NCBI GenBank assembly: GCA_963457665.1
Contig: OY735220.1
Span: 33,300,969-33,364,968 of the forward strand
Length of the DNA stretch: 64,000 bases
Source: Thysanoteuthis rhombus
Taxonomy: Eukaryota; Mollusca; Cephalopoda; Oegopsida; Thysanoteuthidae
Reading direction: 5' to 3'
The position numbers and the translations under genes are program-made. The notes under the pieces were generated by a model. It did not search any database. It was not told where the DNA came from and saw only the letters and a list, made by a program, of their open reading frames with translations. The stretch's first letter is position 1, and the number at the start of each line of letters is the position of its first letter. Of the stretch, positions 12,471 through 24,689 are shown one piece after another.

Positions 12471-14871
12471 TTGAAAATTAATGTTACGGTACGTACAAAC
12501 TATGTTAGCAATTTAATGCATTTTTCAAGAAGTTTGTGAGGGTTTCTAGGTTTTATTTTTGTTAACTCCATTAAAAAAGGTTTCAAGAAGAGGTTGTGGC
12601 TGTCATCATCCAATTTAGTAGTAGGGGAAAGGAGGCAAGCAAGAGAGAAGCAAATCTTGGAAGAATAATCAAAAGTTTTCTCGTCTAAAAATGCTACGTG
12701 AATTTTAAACAAAAAAGAGAAATGATTTTTCGTAAGTTGTGGTGAATTTAGAGTCTTTTCAATATTATTAAAAGTTTGTAATCAAGATACTTAACTAACG
12801 ATTGAGCCGTTGCGTTGTGATTGTTGAAGCAATTTTGCCGAACGGTCCTATTATCTGAGTAAAAGAGTGGTTTTGATTTCTCGTAAGTTTGAAGCTTTTT
12901 CTTGGAATTCCTGCAACTCGCGGTGAAGGTGGATAATTACCAGGAAAAAAAAAACTAGTTCATTTCGACTTGAGTCGGCAATTCCAGGAAAAATGTATAG
13001 CCTTCTGTGAATTCTCTGGTATATTCTTGTTGTCAAATTTATTTATTGCCTTTCAAGTAAATTGACGAATGTAATAAAGAGAATGAGAGAGAAAGAAAGT
13101 GTGCGTTTGTACGTTTATTTTAGTATGTTAAACAAGGTTAAATTTTTCATTTCAATAAAATCTTATTCTTTGTATATATAGATGGTTAGGATCTCATGGA
13201 TTTCGAAAGCGCTTGAAATTGAATGGAAAAAACATATTCTTTTCGAGGAATTCGCAACTTCCAGCATGTAAATTTCAGACCTGTCTATGTCAGTAGAGTA
13301 AAATGCAGAAGATATCATTCAAGTAGGTGAATAGATCGTGAATGGGGATCTTGGGGCACCATGAGCGCCCCCAAGGTGTTTCAATTTCTTTCGATTTTTG
13401 GCCCTTGTAAACAGCATTTTCAGCACTACATTCAGATTTTTAAAAAATGCACACAACACAACTCGAATCATTGCAATTTTTTCATTAAAAAAGGTCAAAT
13501 TGTAGATAACAGAACTTCACTCTCTCTTGATAAGATAATTCTTTTTAGTACAAAATATAAATCAAGGGAGCTCTTATTTAAGATCAGTATAAATACAAAG
13601 TGTACGATATCTACTCGCTTGATTAGGTACTCAACCGTTACACGTTCTTAGTTAGATAGACTAGGAAAAAAAAGCAGAACATTTTCTCAAATGAGAATGC
13701 AGGAAAAAACGGGTTTCGACAAAAATCATGGGGGAGAGTGGGAAACCATAAATATTGCGGGAGAACTACGCAAAATGCAGGAGACTCGGCAGTTCTGAAA
13801 TCTTAAGCAAAGAGTCACAAGGTACACGTAGGAAAATGTTTGGAAATAAAACACTTTCCTTGAGAAAAAAAGTTGATTCAAAACAACAAAAAAATAAGAA
13901 CTATACGAAAACTAGTCGCAAACACGGGACTAAATGAAGGTCAAGTTCAAGATTTAGCGTACACTGTTGATCACCCACTTTAGTGCCAATTCAAACCTCA
14001 AAAAAGTTAATCAAAAGAAAGAGAAAATGAAAAGATTCTGGAAGAAACTAAAGTCAGATTCATTCAAAATAGTTCGTTCATACTGCATAGGAGAAAAAAA
14101 ATTTCATATTTCTTTTCGTAATTTTGTGAAAACGAACCTCAACCAAAATTTAAACAATGAGAGAACCCAGTAATTTCCTTTTTTGTGTTCGTTAGTTCTG
14201 TCTCAGGGTTTTCTTTATTATGGGTGCTTTCAATATATTTTTTCACCATCGAGCCACCCGAAAATAAGTAAGTTCTTTTATATTTTTTTTTTCAATTTTT
14301 TTTTAGGGGAGTTTCTATTCACAATGAATGCTAAACTAGGCATTTATCTATTTTTTGCTTCCATGAATTATTTTACTTCGGTTTAATTTTATTTTGCATT
14401 AATTCTCTCATTTTTTAGAACATCATTACGTAGCTTGCGCCGTTTTCAACATACGGAATCGTGTAAGCAGTACCTCCGTAAAAATAACGGAAAATAAGTG
14501 CCCACTTTAGCATTATATTCTATTCTTATAGAAGTATTTTACTAACTAAGGAAATTACCCATTGCCTTTCTTCGATAAACAATGTTATTATTCACTCCAT
14601 ACATACCGAGTTCGTAAAATTCCACAAGAACTTGTTATGTTTGAGGGACGTGCTCTCTTCTCCGCCTACGAATGAAAACTGAACCCACAATTAAGTTACA
14701 CAGACTATCCAACAAGGAAGAGAGAGGTTAAGTGTTGAAGTGCAGCGTGCAGATTTTTGACCGGGATTTTAAAAAACGAACTACCCTTCCCAGCGATAGA
14801 ATTAAGTGAAAGGTACTGGTGTCCGTCAATAGAATATTGGGTTTGTAATTAGGTGTACATACAATCTTGCA

Positions 14872-15105
14872 TTTAACCCCTTTACTCCTAATGAGTCCTA
14901 GGTTTCTTCAAAATCGTATCAACTGACATGTCTCGTGCCATCCCTCAATATTGTTTGTATTTCACTGTTTTGCCTGAATTATTTTTCGGACAATCTAAAC
15001 AAGACATTGTGATGACTAGATCACCATATTGATGATTTTAGGACTGTATTTGAACCATTCATGGATCTTTTGTCATTTTTTCATACAAATGCTTTATTTT
15101 GCTCT
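14872..15105 (+). repeat. Dispersed repeat family B, copy 1
   Basis: Blocks aacccctttactcctaatga, ccatccctcaatattgtttg, gactagatcaccatattgat and gattttaggac recur in order at 16610-16850. Confidence 0.75.
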
Positions 15106-16609
15106 ATAAGATAATAAGTTGTATGATTTCCCCTGTTTTTCAGAGAGTGTATGAACGTTGTCTCAGAGCAGGGGCTTAGCTATACATGGTGGGTGGGTGC
15201 GATTTAGAAACGCCCTCCTGGGCCCCCAATAAAAGGGAAGACCCAAAAGTTTTATGAATATTAGTTTGTAACAGATTGATATCTCCAATCATTTAAAACT
15301 ATAATAGATTTTCCTTCCTAATCAGTTTATTAGAACACACATGAAATCCAGTTAGATGAAATGTTTCATCATAAGATATTCCTAAACCCTTGATCTACTA
15401 CCAAGAGTAAATTTAGATGTTTGTTTTAAGAATAGCCTTGTTCAAGACATAAAGTCTGGAAAAAGGCAACTTTCTTCTCGAATATAATAAACATTGAGAT
15501 TTTTTTCCAGACCATCCTCGAGGAAAATGAATTTTGCATCTTGATTCTCTATCATTACCCTTTTCTATAAGATGCTCGGTCTTCATCCAAATCTCACTCT
15601 GTGTTTAGCAGAAAGTGGGTTGTTCCAACAAAATCTGCGCAACAACCATTTCACTTACGTATGTATGCATACATTCATACACATACTAACATACGAACCA
15701 ACACTCAAGTTTCTTTTCTTCCTGTATACGCATATGACCATTTTAACTACTTATGAAAATGATGCCCTTATATCTAAATCAAACTATCAATAACATTATT
15801 CCAACAAGCTGTAAATTGAGGATGAGAATTACAATAATCATTCAATAAATACATTCTTTTTTATTTAAAATTTTGTTCTTTATCTTCTTTCATTGCATGC
15901 AAGTTTTATCTGCATCCTTCTCAATGCATTATAATTTGCATTTACAATTTTGATTTGACATCACTAATCGGTAAGTTGCCATCCTATTTTTGTGCCTACT
16001 GCTACTAATCTTTCTTCTCTCTCTCATCTTATAGAGTTAACCCTTTCTTGATTTTCCTGAACAGACTACTAGCATATCATCAGCAGCCAGAATTAACTTT
16101 TCTGTGATAGATACTACTATCTGATTTTACACTTCATGCCAAATAGTAGGATTACGATTCAATAGTAGTTGGTTGTATAATTGAATATTTAATTGAAGTC
16201 AAATATCAATCATTTGATTAATTTAAGTGAGTAACTATTGCAAATTTACCTATTGCATTTTTACAAACATTATAAAACAAATCTCATTAAATGTTGGCAA
16301 GAGCCCTTGAAGGAGCGAAGACCTCAGCCCCAAATCTCCAGCTGTGCCCCTTATGTCTAAGAGGTGCATAGGTATTATTGAATACTTTGAAAGTAGTCTT
16401 TATTTTGTCTAAGGAATTCAAAGCAATTCTGTGAAGAGTAAGTTGGTACGGACACTGGGTTTGTATTGGTTAAATTTAACCTCAATTTGATTATTTTAAA
16501 AACTTTCCATAGTTCAATAAAGACTAAAATAGAATTTTAAACGCATTTCATTATGTTTTCTATAAAATAAACTTCTCGTATTTATTTAAAATGTGTACAA
16601 ACATGCATT

Positions 16610-16850
16610 TTAACCCCTTTTCTCCCAATTAGTCATGGATTTCTCAAAAATCATATATTGACATTTTGACCTGTTCTATCCCTCAATGATGTTTGTACTT
16701 CACTATTGCCTGAATATCTATTAAAGGGCAACCCAAACAAGGCATCATGAAAGCTAGATCATCATATTGATGATTTTAGGACAACATTTTAGCCCTTTAT
16801 GGACTACTTTTTGAGGATTTTTTGTCATTTTTTTCTGCAGGAATGCCTCT
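16610..16850 (+). repeat. Dispersed repeat family B, copy 2
   Basis: Diverged direct copy of 14872-15105, about 1.7 kb downstream. Non-coding. Confidence 0.75.
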
Positions 16851-17329
16851 GTAAGGTACCAATTTCTGTACAATTATTGTTATTAATGATAACACAATAT
16901 GTATATGGCAATATAAGCCCATCAATTCAGTAGGGTTTTCATGTATGGTTTCAGAGAACAGAGAGTAACCATAAAATGTTGCTTTGGGATAATTTGGGGG
17001 AGGAAGCTTCTCGTTAGTTCATCTATGTTACAATATGAGGGTTGATGGGACTGTTTAATTGGATATTTCATTTTTATTCTTAAATATTTTATTTCAATTT
17101 TGAATAGCACTTTTGTCAAAGGTACTTTTTGCATGGGTATATGTGAACTCTACTTACATACTTGGTCAAAGATGAAATACCTTACTTATACATTTGTATG
17201 AAGGTGTAAAAGAATAAACTTTTTAAGCCACCAAAAGATTTATAGAAACAGTAGATTTATTGACAAGATAAAGTATGGACATCCCAGTCACAGCCACTTA
17301 ATGGAAAAATCCATTTGGGAAAAGAAGGT

Positions 17330-18260
17330 GAAAAGGGGTTGATAAATAAAAGCCTGTCTTTTGAGTTATCTTCTTGGTGTCTCTTGGTATATCTATTTGT
17401 AAAACTTCAACAAATCTCTTGTATTGAAACTATAAGTCTTTAGGGGTCAGGATTTTTTGGGGTGACAAAGGTCCATGGATTTCTCTGCAGTGTTGACATT
17501 GGATCTTCAATTTCTAGACATTTGGCTTTCACCATTGCTGAGTCCTACTCTTGGAAATAGGCATCAGGGTTCATTGGTTTTGTCAACAACACAAGGTAAC
17601 CCATTGGTTGTAGTAAACCTCTCCGGTGAGTTCACTTAGAGGACCATCAATGCAACACATACAATCTTCCTGGCTTGTTCAATAGTATGTGCTGTGTCTT
17701 TCTGTGATTTGCCAAATCTGTTTCCGTTCTGACTGTTGTGCAATCAACACCTGTTTCAAGAGAGTTGTGAAAATATTCAAGAAATCAGATAGTTGTGCAT
17801 AAATGAATGGTAGGTACCTGATAGTAATCACTGGGCTAGAAACTGAAACATCAGATGCCAGTGTATATAAGTTGGAAAAGATGATCTCTTACTACCTAAT
17901 TTCTTTGACGATTCCATTGTCAAATCTATTACCTTTCTGTATATCAAATATTCGATTCTCTTGGTGGGTCTGATATTTTGGGGGGAGTTTGGTATACCAT
18001 TGGATGTTAGGTCCTTCATACCCTGTGACATCTAATTATCTGGCAAAGGTTCTTGGGATCCCACTGTTATCACTTGTTTCAGGTAAGTGCTTTGAAAGGA
18101 CAACTGCCATGCAATGAGTTGAGGATTTGCCTTCTATCGTATCTTCATTAAGATCAAAATCGTCAATTGCCGCACCCATAGTTGAATTCAAGTCCTCACT
18201 GTCAAACAGTTATATCTCTAACAGGATATAAATATCTGACTTGGGATAACTGATCCTTCA
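17330..18260 (-). other. Unassigned decayed sequence
   Basis: Texture on the minus strand suggests an old coding element, with broken frames such as MVKAKCLEIEDPMSTLQRN, but I cannot match it to a family. Confidence 0.25.
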
Positions 18261-18394
18261 CTACTAAAGAGATTAAACGTCTTGTTTCATCACACGAAAT
18301 AGACACATTTCAAAAAACACTTTGACTTATTTACTCATTCACACACAACTTTCACAATTCTTTATATGATACATTAATTCTGATCTTTTTAGTC

Positions 18395-18705
18395 CTTATT
18401 TGTTGATACAAAATTGTTTCCATGGGTTGTTCACTGTTTTATCTTTGACTTTAGTACCTTCTCTTTCTTACTAATAGTTGATATATTTCCATTACATTAA
18501 TTTTAATCCATCTGTCCTTGTCAAAATATCATGCAAACATGATATATTTTCTCAACTCATGTATACACACACACAAATTATACAAACATTACTGTTCTTG
18601 AATTAGAAATAAACCCTTGTCTGTTGATACAAAATTGTTTCCATGTGTTCACTGTTTTATCTTTGACCTTAGTAACCCCTCTTTCTTCCTAATAGTTGAT
18701 AGCTT
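18395..18705 (+). repeat. Local direct duplication
   Basis: The block ttgatacaaaattgtttcca, then ttcactgttttatctttgac, occurs at about 18402 and again at about 18620, followed each time by cctaatagttgata-like sequence. Confidence 0.75.
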
Positions 18706-19009
18706 GTACTGTTATTTAACTCATTCATTAACAATGCTCTCACTCAACCCGTGGGTTGGTGTTTTACATCAAATTGTGGACACATTACTTTAAATAATAC
18801 CCACAAAATATATACATAGGAACATTAAGTTAGGGTTACATAAAACAACTGCACTGCACTGTAATCGTTCATTGACGACTAGATAAGATACCCAGCTTTG
18901 CCTGGGGGTAAAAAATAACCTAAAATATAACCAAACAGGATAAATATGTTCTTTGACATATTTCCTTGTACACAATACAGCAAATTATTATTCTATGTAC
19001 ACATTAATT

Positions 19010-19415
19010 TCACCGTGGGAAGATGTACCTCTATACCCAATATCAGTTTCATAGGGAATAAATTGTGGCCCCGAACTTGGAAAATTGTTTTAAAATGACC
19101 AGAAATGACCTCTAGTGATCTTGAATGACCTCAGAAGTTAACATCGCATATATTATGATCTTTGCTATGAGATGTACCCATATGCTAAATTTCAGCATCC
19201 TTGGTGCAAAATTGTGGCCCACAACCCTAAAAATTGGCTAGAAATGACCAGAAATAACTTCTGGTGACATCAAATGGCCCCAGAGGTCAATTTTGTATTG
19301 CATACAATATTTATCGTGGAAAGATGCACCTATATCCCAAATTTCAGTTTTACAGGTGCTAAATTGTGGCCAAAAACTTGAAATGATCTCTTGTGACCTC
19401 AAATCACTTCCAAGA
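19010..19415 (+). repeat. Tandem repeat of about 150 bp, nearly three units
   Basis: Units begin near 19013, 19164 and 19314 with gtgg(g/a)aagatg(t/c)acct-ctata, continue aaattgtggcc and gaaatgacc, and end gacctcagaagtcaa-like. Confidence 0.75.
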
Positions 19416-19534
19416 TCAACCTACGTGGTTAGTTGACCGTTCCTCAGTCTATAAGCAGAATATTAGGTCGATAGGCCTCATCATTTTAGTGGAGAAGAGA
19501 AACAAACAAACAAAAGGCTTAAATATTGAAAATT

Positions 19535-19720
19535 ACCCCCTAAATCAGCTTTTAGTGGGGGGGGGGTTACTTTGTAATGTAAGTTTATGCTGAATTGATC
19601 CTTAGTTTGCGCCTGACTATATTCAGGCTATTTTGAAAAATTAGACTTCTTTTAATGATCACTGCCTAACAAAAGGTGAGAGAAGTAACACATTGATCAC
19701 CTTTTCTCAAATTTCCACAA
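19535..19720 (-). repeat. Dispersed repeat family A, copy 2
   Basis: Shares with 41140-41395 the series tgctgaattgatccctagtt, tgatcactgcctaacaaaag and acattgatcaccttttctc. Confidence 0.6.
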
Positions 19721-19929
19721 GGCCATATGATAAAAATAAAGAGTTGCCTTGAAAATCAACAGGTAGAATTCTGGTTTTTACCTGGGCTCAAACAAACAGC
19801 ATCATGAAACCATATATAGTTCATTGATACATCTTGCCCAGACTGGTTGGGATTGGGCAGACATGAAAATTGATATTTGAACTTACTCTCCTATATCCTT
19901 CAATAAATTATTGTTGAATGCATTGATTA

Positions 19930-20310
19930 ATTAATTTGGAGGAAATACAGTCTCTTCCCTAAGAGCATTCTATGGTTTGGTCGCTTGAGCGGAGAAGAAA
20001 TTCTTTCTCAAGCCAGTGGATGTCTGTACCTGGAATTTTTTACTACATCCTCAGGATTTTGTAGAAAGTGATGCAGTTGGCTCCGAAGAGTGATGACAGT
20101 TTTGATCAAAGGTGTGGATGCTATTTTGAATTCGGTAGACTGACAACAGATACAGCAGAATTCCAATGATTGTATCTACTCATCCTCTGTGTATGACAAG
20201 TCTTCAATTTTGGGAACAATCTTGGTGGCTCTTCTTTGGACTATTTCCATTCTATCAATGTTGTACCTCAAGTGAGGTGACCAGATGCACGATGTGAACT
20301 CTAGATGTGG
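19930..20310 (-). mobile_element. LINE reverse-transcriptase C-terminal remnant (CR1/Jockey-like superfamily)
   Basis: The minus strand reads LEFTSCIWSPHLRYNIDRME, then IVQRRATKIVPKIEDLSYTE, then a decayed RHPLA...NEWN-like tail. This is the ordered IWSP...VQRRATK...LSYE block of CR1/L2/Jockey-type ORF2. Several stops and shifts. Confidence 0.65.
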
Positions 20311-20319
20311 AAGTAAACC

Positions 20320-22179
20320 CAAGTAGTGATAGGCAGGCAAGGTAAGCTGTAATCAGCAGCAACCATTCAAGTTGTGCGTGTTGCTTGCCTTGTCAGTCGC
20401 CAACTTGTAACTTGATTCCACCCAATATTTGAGCCATGTAAGGTTGGTCTTATAGATATGCTGCCTGCCTACCTGCAGGTCGGATGTTTGAATCATGGCA
20501 GGGTTTTCATTATTTTTATACAATCCGTTTTGCTTTAGCGTAACAGAAATAAATAAACAGAAAAGTGACAAGGGCTTTTTTGAGATGAAAAAAACAACAA
20601 AAACTAAAATGCACAACTTGAAATTTATTAAACATAGCTGTAACAAAAAAAGGCTAAAAAATTTGAAAAAAAAAAAGTAATTTTTTAATGAATTTCATAT
20701 CACAGTCAAATCCAAACAAAAGTGTTTTAAAGCTAAAATCAGTTAAAAAATCAAATTTAACAAAAAGTCTAATACTGAATTTAAGTTTGAATGAATAATA
20801 CTAATGCAGTCAAGATTGATGGAAATTTTAAAATGAAAATCTAATGAAAAGTACGGTGCTTCTCCGGAAAGCAAGAGAACAGAATATCCTATGAACCAAA
20901 ATTTGTCCTTACCATCCGAACAGAAAAGTCAGTATCAAACCTGTTTTTTCCCACAACCAAATTATCAGTTCCTACTTGTAAAACAGCAACAGGAATAGAG
21001 GTGACGTAACAAACCCTGGTTTTAAATTTGAACATGTGGTTTTTTTTTTGTACTTTTTAACAAGCCCTTTTTTTTGAAGGCAACTCCTTCAATATTTAAT
21101 GAAAGAAAGTCCAATTACTAAATGTCAACAACACAAACAATGATCTTTAAAATTTGAATATTTGATTTGCTTGGGGTTGATTTGCCAATATGATACTTAA
21201 TTGGGTTTAGAGATTATGTTTGGTTTTACTTTTGAACTTTAATTGTGCATTTTTTCTAAAATGAATAAGGAATGTAAATAACAAAATTGATTAAAAATGG
21301 AAATTGCCTTTGCTTCTTATTAAGTTGAGCTTAGTAAACTGAAAGTATGGATGCTTTATTGGCCTTGTATCATAATAAGCTTAGCTTATTAAGAATGGAA
21401 GCTCAATTGGCCTTGTGTCTTACTAAGTTATTAAGTATCAAGAATGGGAATTAAATGGTGAGGGGGGTATGAGGGTGAATCAATAGATCTGTAGTCTGAC
21501 ACGGTTTATTAGCTGAATTTCGATCAGAAATTCTCTGTATAACGTCCAAGCCATGTGATAAATAGAGAAACATTGGATTGAGTAAACCGACCAGGAAGGA
21601 GATTATGTTAAAAAATGTTGCAAAAAGTTATTTTTTTCATCATTGAGCAATGGACTTATTGATGTATCTGAAAAAGAGCTGATGGCTTCCATTACGAACA
21701 AGCTTAAAACATGCCTGTAGGCCGGAATTTGCTGCTAATTCCTCTAGAAAGCCTAATTTTTGGATAAAATTCACATTATTCTGATTGTTCCTACCTGCAA
21801 TAAGAGATCACGGATTTTAACTACGTATTTATCGAATCATACTCTATTTGAAAAATCATCATCACGAATCCTCGGATCACGTTAAATTTAAATATTGGGG
21901 GGGGGGCTTATTACTTCAAAACCTATCTCCGAGGTCCATTGAGTAAGCATGCCAAACTTAGTAAGGTGAATCAGACATAGTATTTCATACAGAGAGATGG
22001 AAATCAGATTATTGTGGTGAGTGCTAACATAGACCCCACAATTTTTTTTTTCCAAGAATCCCAAAAGATCTTACTTTAAAACCTTATCCTAGGTTCATTG
22101 AGTATGCATACAAAATTTGGTTGGGATGTGGTCATGTTTAGGTAGTTTCAATAGTATGACAGACAAACATTTCTTACTA

Positions 22180-22214
<35 letters not shown>

Positions 22215-24050
22215 AATTTTAGAAAATAATCCTGCTTACCATTTTTATAAAGGAAAATAATTGTCTTTGAATTCATCAGTTTTAAACTGTTACTGATATA
22301 ACTCATATAAACAATTACCAAATATTTTTTTTACATAAGACAATTTTTTTTTCAACTAAAAAATAGGCCTCAAATCAGCAGTTCCACTTATAATCAGATC
22401 AGTCAAAAATGGCCAATACTTTTGCATGTATGAATACAGCATTGATAGACACAATGCATATTAACTAGCAATAATGCCTGTTGTTTTAACCCAACTCCTT
22501 ACCATGGTTTTGTATGGAATGTTATGTAGGTAGTATACAGTACGTATCATGTAATATCCACTTTAAATCGTTTTTCAGGTAGATTCATCACAATGGATGA
22601 GAATTTCACTTTCATAGCCTTAAAACAATGATCAAGATAAAAGAAATTCATAATTCAGAGATATGTGACTAGATGCCATAAATGACGCATCCATAAGAAG
22701 GGTATATTTCTCAAGACAACGTTATAGCAAAATAACTCAGTTTATATCCCAGTCATTTTTTAAAAGTTTTATGCTCTATTCTGAACTTATTCTTATCCTC
22801 ACAGTGAACTTATATACATTTTTCTAGACATAAAATTCCAACCTCAGAGAATCTTCTTGTTGACTGCTTTATATAGATACATTTTGTTTTTTGTCAAATT
22901 CCTACAAAGACTTTTTTTCCTTACCTAATAACAATGACAAGTTTAGACTTCTGGTTAAGACTAAAAAGTGAAAAAGTTATAAAATCTATATGATTGATAG
23001 AGAGAGAAGGGAAAAGAGAGAGACAGATTCTATTTATATGGCATCAATCAATGAAAGGAAAAAAGAAAGACAAAGAAAGAGAGAGAAAGAGAAAGAAACT
23101 GGAAAGTTTTAACACTGGATTGAATTATCTGGTGTCACTAAACGGATACTTCTAATTAAAAATTATCACTTTTTCTTCCTTTTTAAATTTTTAATATGAT
23201 TCTTTTTCTTTCTTTTCTCCTCAGCCATAACTACACAGAATATTTTTTGTTTTCTGAAAATTCGGCTTAGTGGCTGAAATAGTTGTGTTCAGATTGAAGC
23301 AGCCAGTCTTGTACTTGAGTGGAGTAATGAAACTGGTTCCCTGTGACCATCATAAAATCATTATTAATCTCAGTATTAATGGAGATACTTTAAAAAATTT
23401 CCCAATCATTACTGATATTAAGGTTGATTGTTTTTGTTGAATGGTGATATCTGCAAAATGAAGAGTAGCTTTTTTTGTTTTGGTCCTCAACAATGGACTC
23501 CTCCACTCAAAGGTAACAATTTTGCTGAGAAAAATAACTTCTACTCATCATTTGAAACAAGACTCTTCCTTGGGTTCACTTTTCAATAAAACCTCAGATG
23601 AAAATGATTTATTTACACTTAACAGCTTTGAAATAGTGAACTATTGGATCTTGTGGTGAGAAAATATGAAACAACTATTCAAACTCCACAGAAACATAGG
23701 TAAATATTTTTACCAAATAGATTACAGCCTCCAATATACATATATATCTATACATTTATTTTTATATATATTGAAAGGCTCCATGACAAAATGTATTATA
23801 TCCTAATTTCTTGAAATGGGGAAAATTGTAATCCTGTGTAATGCATTCTTTAACAAAATGCAATTTTCTCTTAAAATTTGTTTTGTAGGAAAGCAAGGCA
23901 AATATCAATAGATTGAACCTTGGAGAAGTGACTAGAAGTGATTCATTTTTTTCCAATTTGGTGTATAATGCGTTTTGCCATTGAGCCCTTTGCATGTATA
24001 AATAAATGATTAATTTATAGAAATTCAAATATACATATGAATTTTTTCAC
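20320..24050. other. No gene seen
   Basis: AT-rich sequence. A (TA)n(TG)n tract lies at 22180-22215 and a GA-rich tract at 23000-23100. No exon with good splice ends recognised. Confidence 0.4.
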
Positions 24051-24065
24051 CTGTAATAACTAGTA

Positions 24066-24332
24066 CAGTAGTTCTTAACCTTTTTCACATCTCCCCCTAT
24101 AGACTTTAGTAGTCAGACCTTGCCTTCACGCCCTCCCTCAACATCTTCAACCAAATGACCAATTCTCCAAATATGTGAAAAAAAATGTTAATATATTAGG
24201 TTCATTATGATATTATGCAAACTTGATAAGAGAATTCCCAAAATAGCTGGGAAAATTTTTACTTTTTTTCTGTGGGCATGTGCTCCCTCTTGAAATAACG
24301 CTCCACCCCCAGCCCCAGGTTAAGAACCATTG
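24066..24332. mobile_element. Non-autonomous hAT element (MITE)
   Basis: The left end CAGTAGTTCTTAACCTTTTT and the right end, complement CAATGGTTCTTAACCTGGGG, form hAT-type terminal inverted repeats. Flanking 8-bp sequences aactagta (24058-24065) and aattagtg (24333-24340) match at 6 of 8, fitting a hAT target duplication. 267 bp, no transposase. Confidence 0.8.
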
Positions 24333-24366
24333 AATTAGTGATATCGTAAAACAAATATTATGGCCT

Positions 24367-24689
24367 TTATTGTTCTGCTTTGGCTTGCTGTTTTGCATAG
24401 AGTCTTAGAATAACAGACAATTGTCTTGATAGGCCACTCACTTCTGTTTTGAGCAGTCCATGTGACAACTCTTCTTCAACATAGTCATGCAAGACCCTAT
24501 TTCTAGGTAGATAAGAATCAGCATCCAGCACTCCTTTCTCGGCTGTGTGACAGAAGGGCCAGCTGAGCAGTAACATTGTAACCAAATGGACATCATCCAC
24601 AATGTGTGCTGCGTCGTGTCCTTGAAGGTCTTCTGAATTTGATATTTTCCGACAGGTATGGCAAAACGTTTTTACTGTTTGTTCTTGAA
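24367..24689 (-). CDS. Phytochelatin synthase terminal exon
   Basis: Acceptor gtattttgcag; the split codon gives Val, then [16 protein letters not shown]. It includes [20 protein letters not shown] and ends AKQQAKAEQ-stop. AATAAA overlaps the stop codon (24366-24371 on the complement). A hAT MITE ends 34 bp beyond the stop, so any longer 3' UTR would run into it. Confidence 0.75.

Larger units (their letters stand above)
10500..14860. other. No supported gene; tandem and inverted repeats
   Basis: Between the cGLR coding start and 14.9 kb I see only short open frames, most AT-rich. 5' non-coding exons and the promoter of the cGLR gene should lie here; 14.4-14.8 kb has slightly raised CpG but no signal I can defend. 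Confidence 0.4.
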
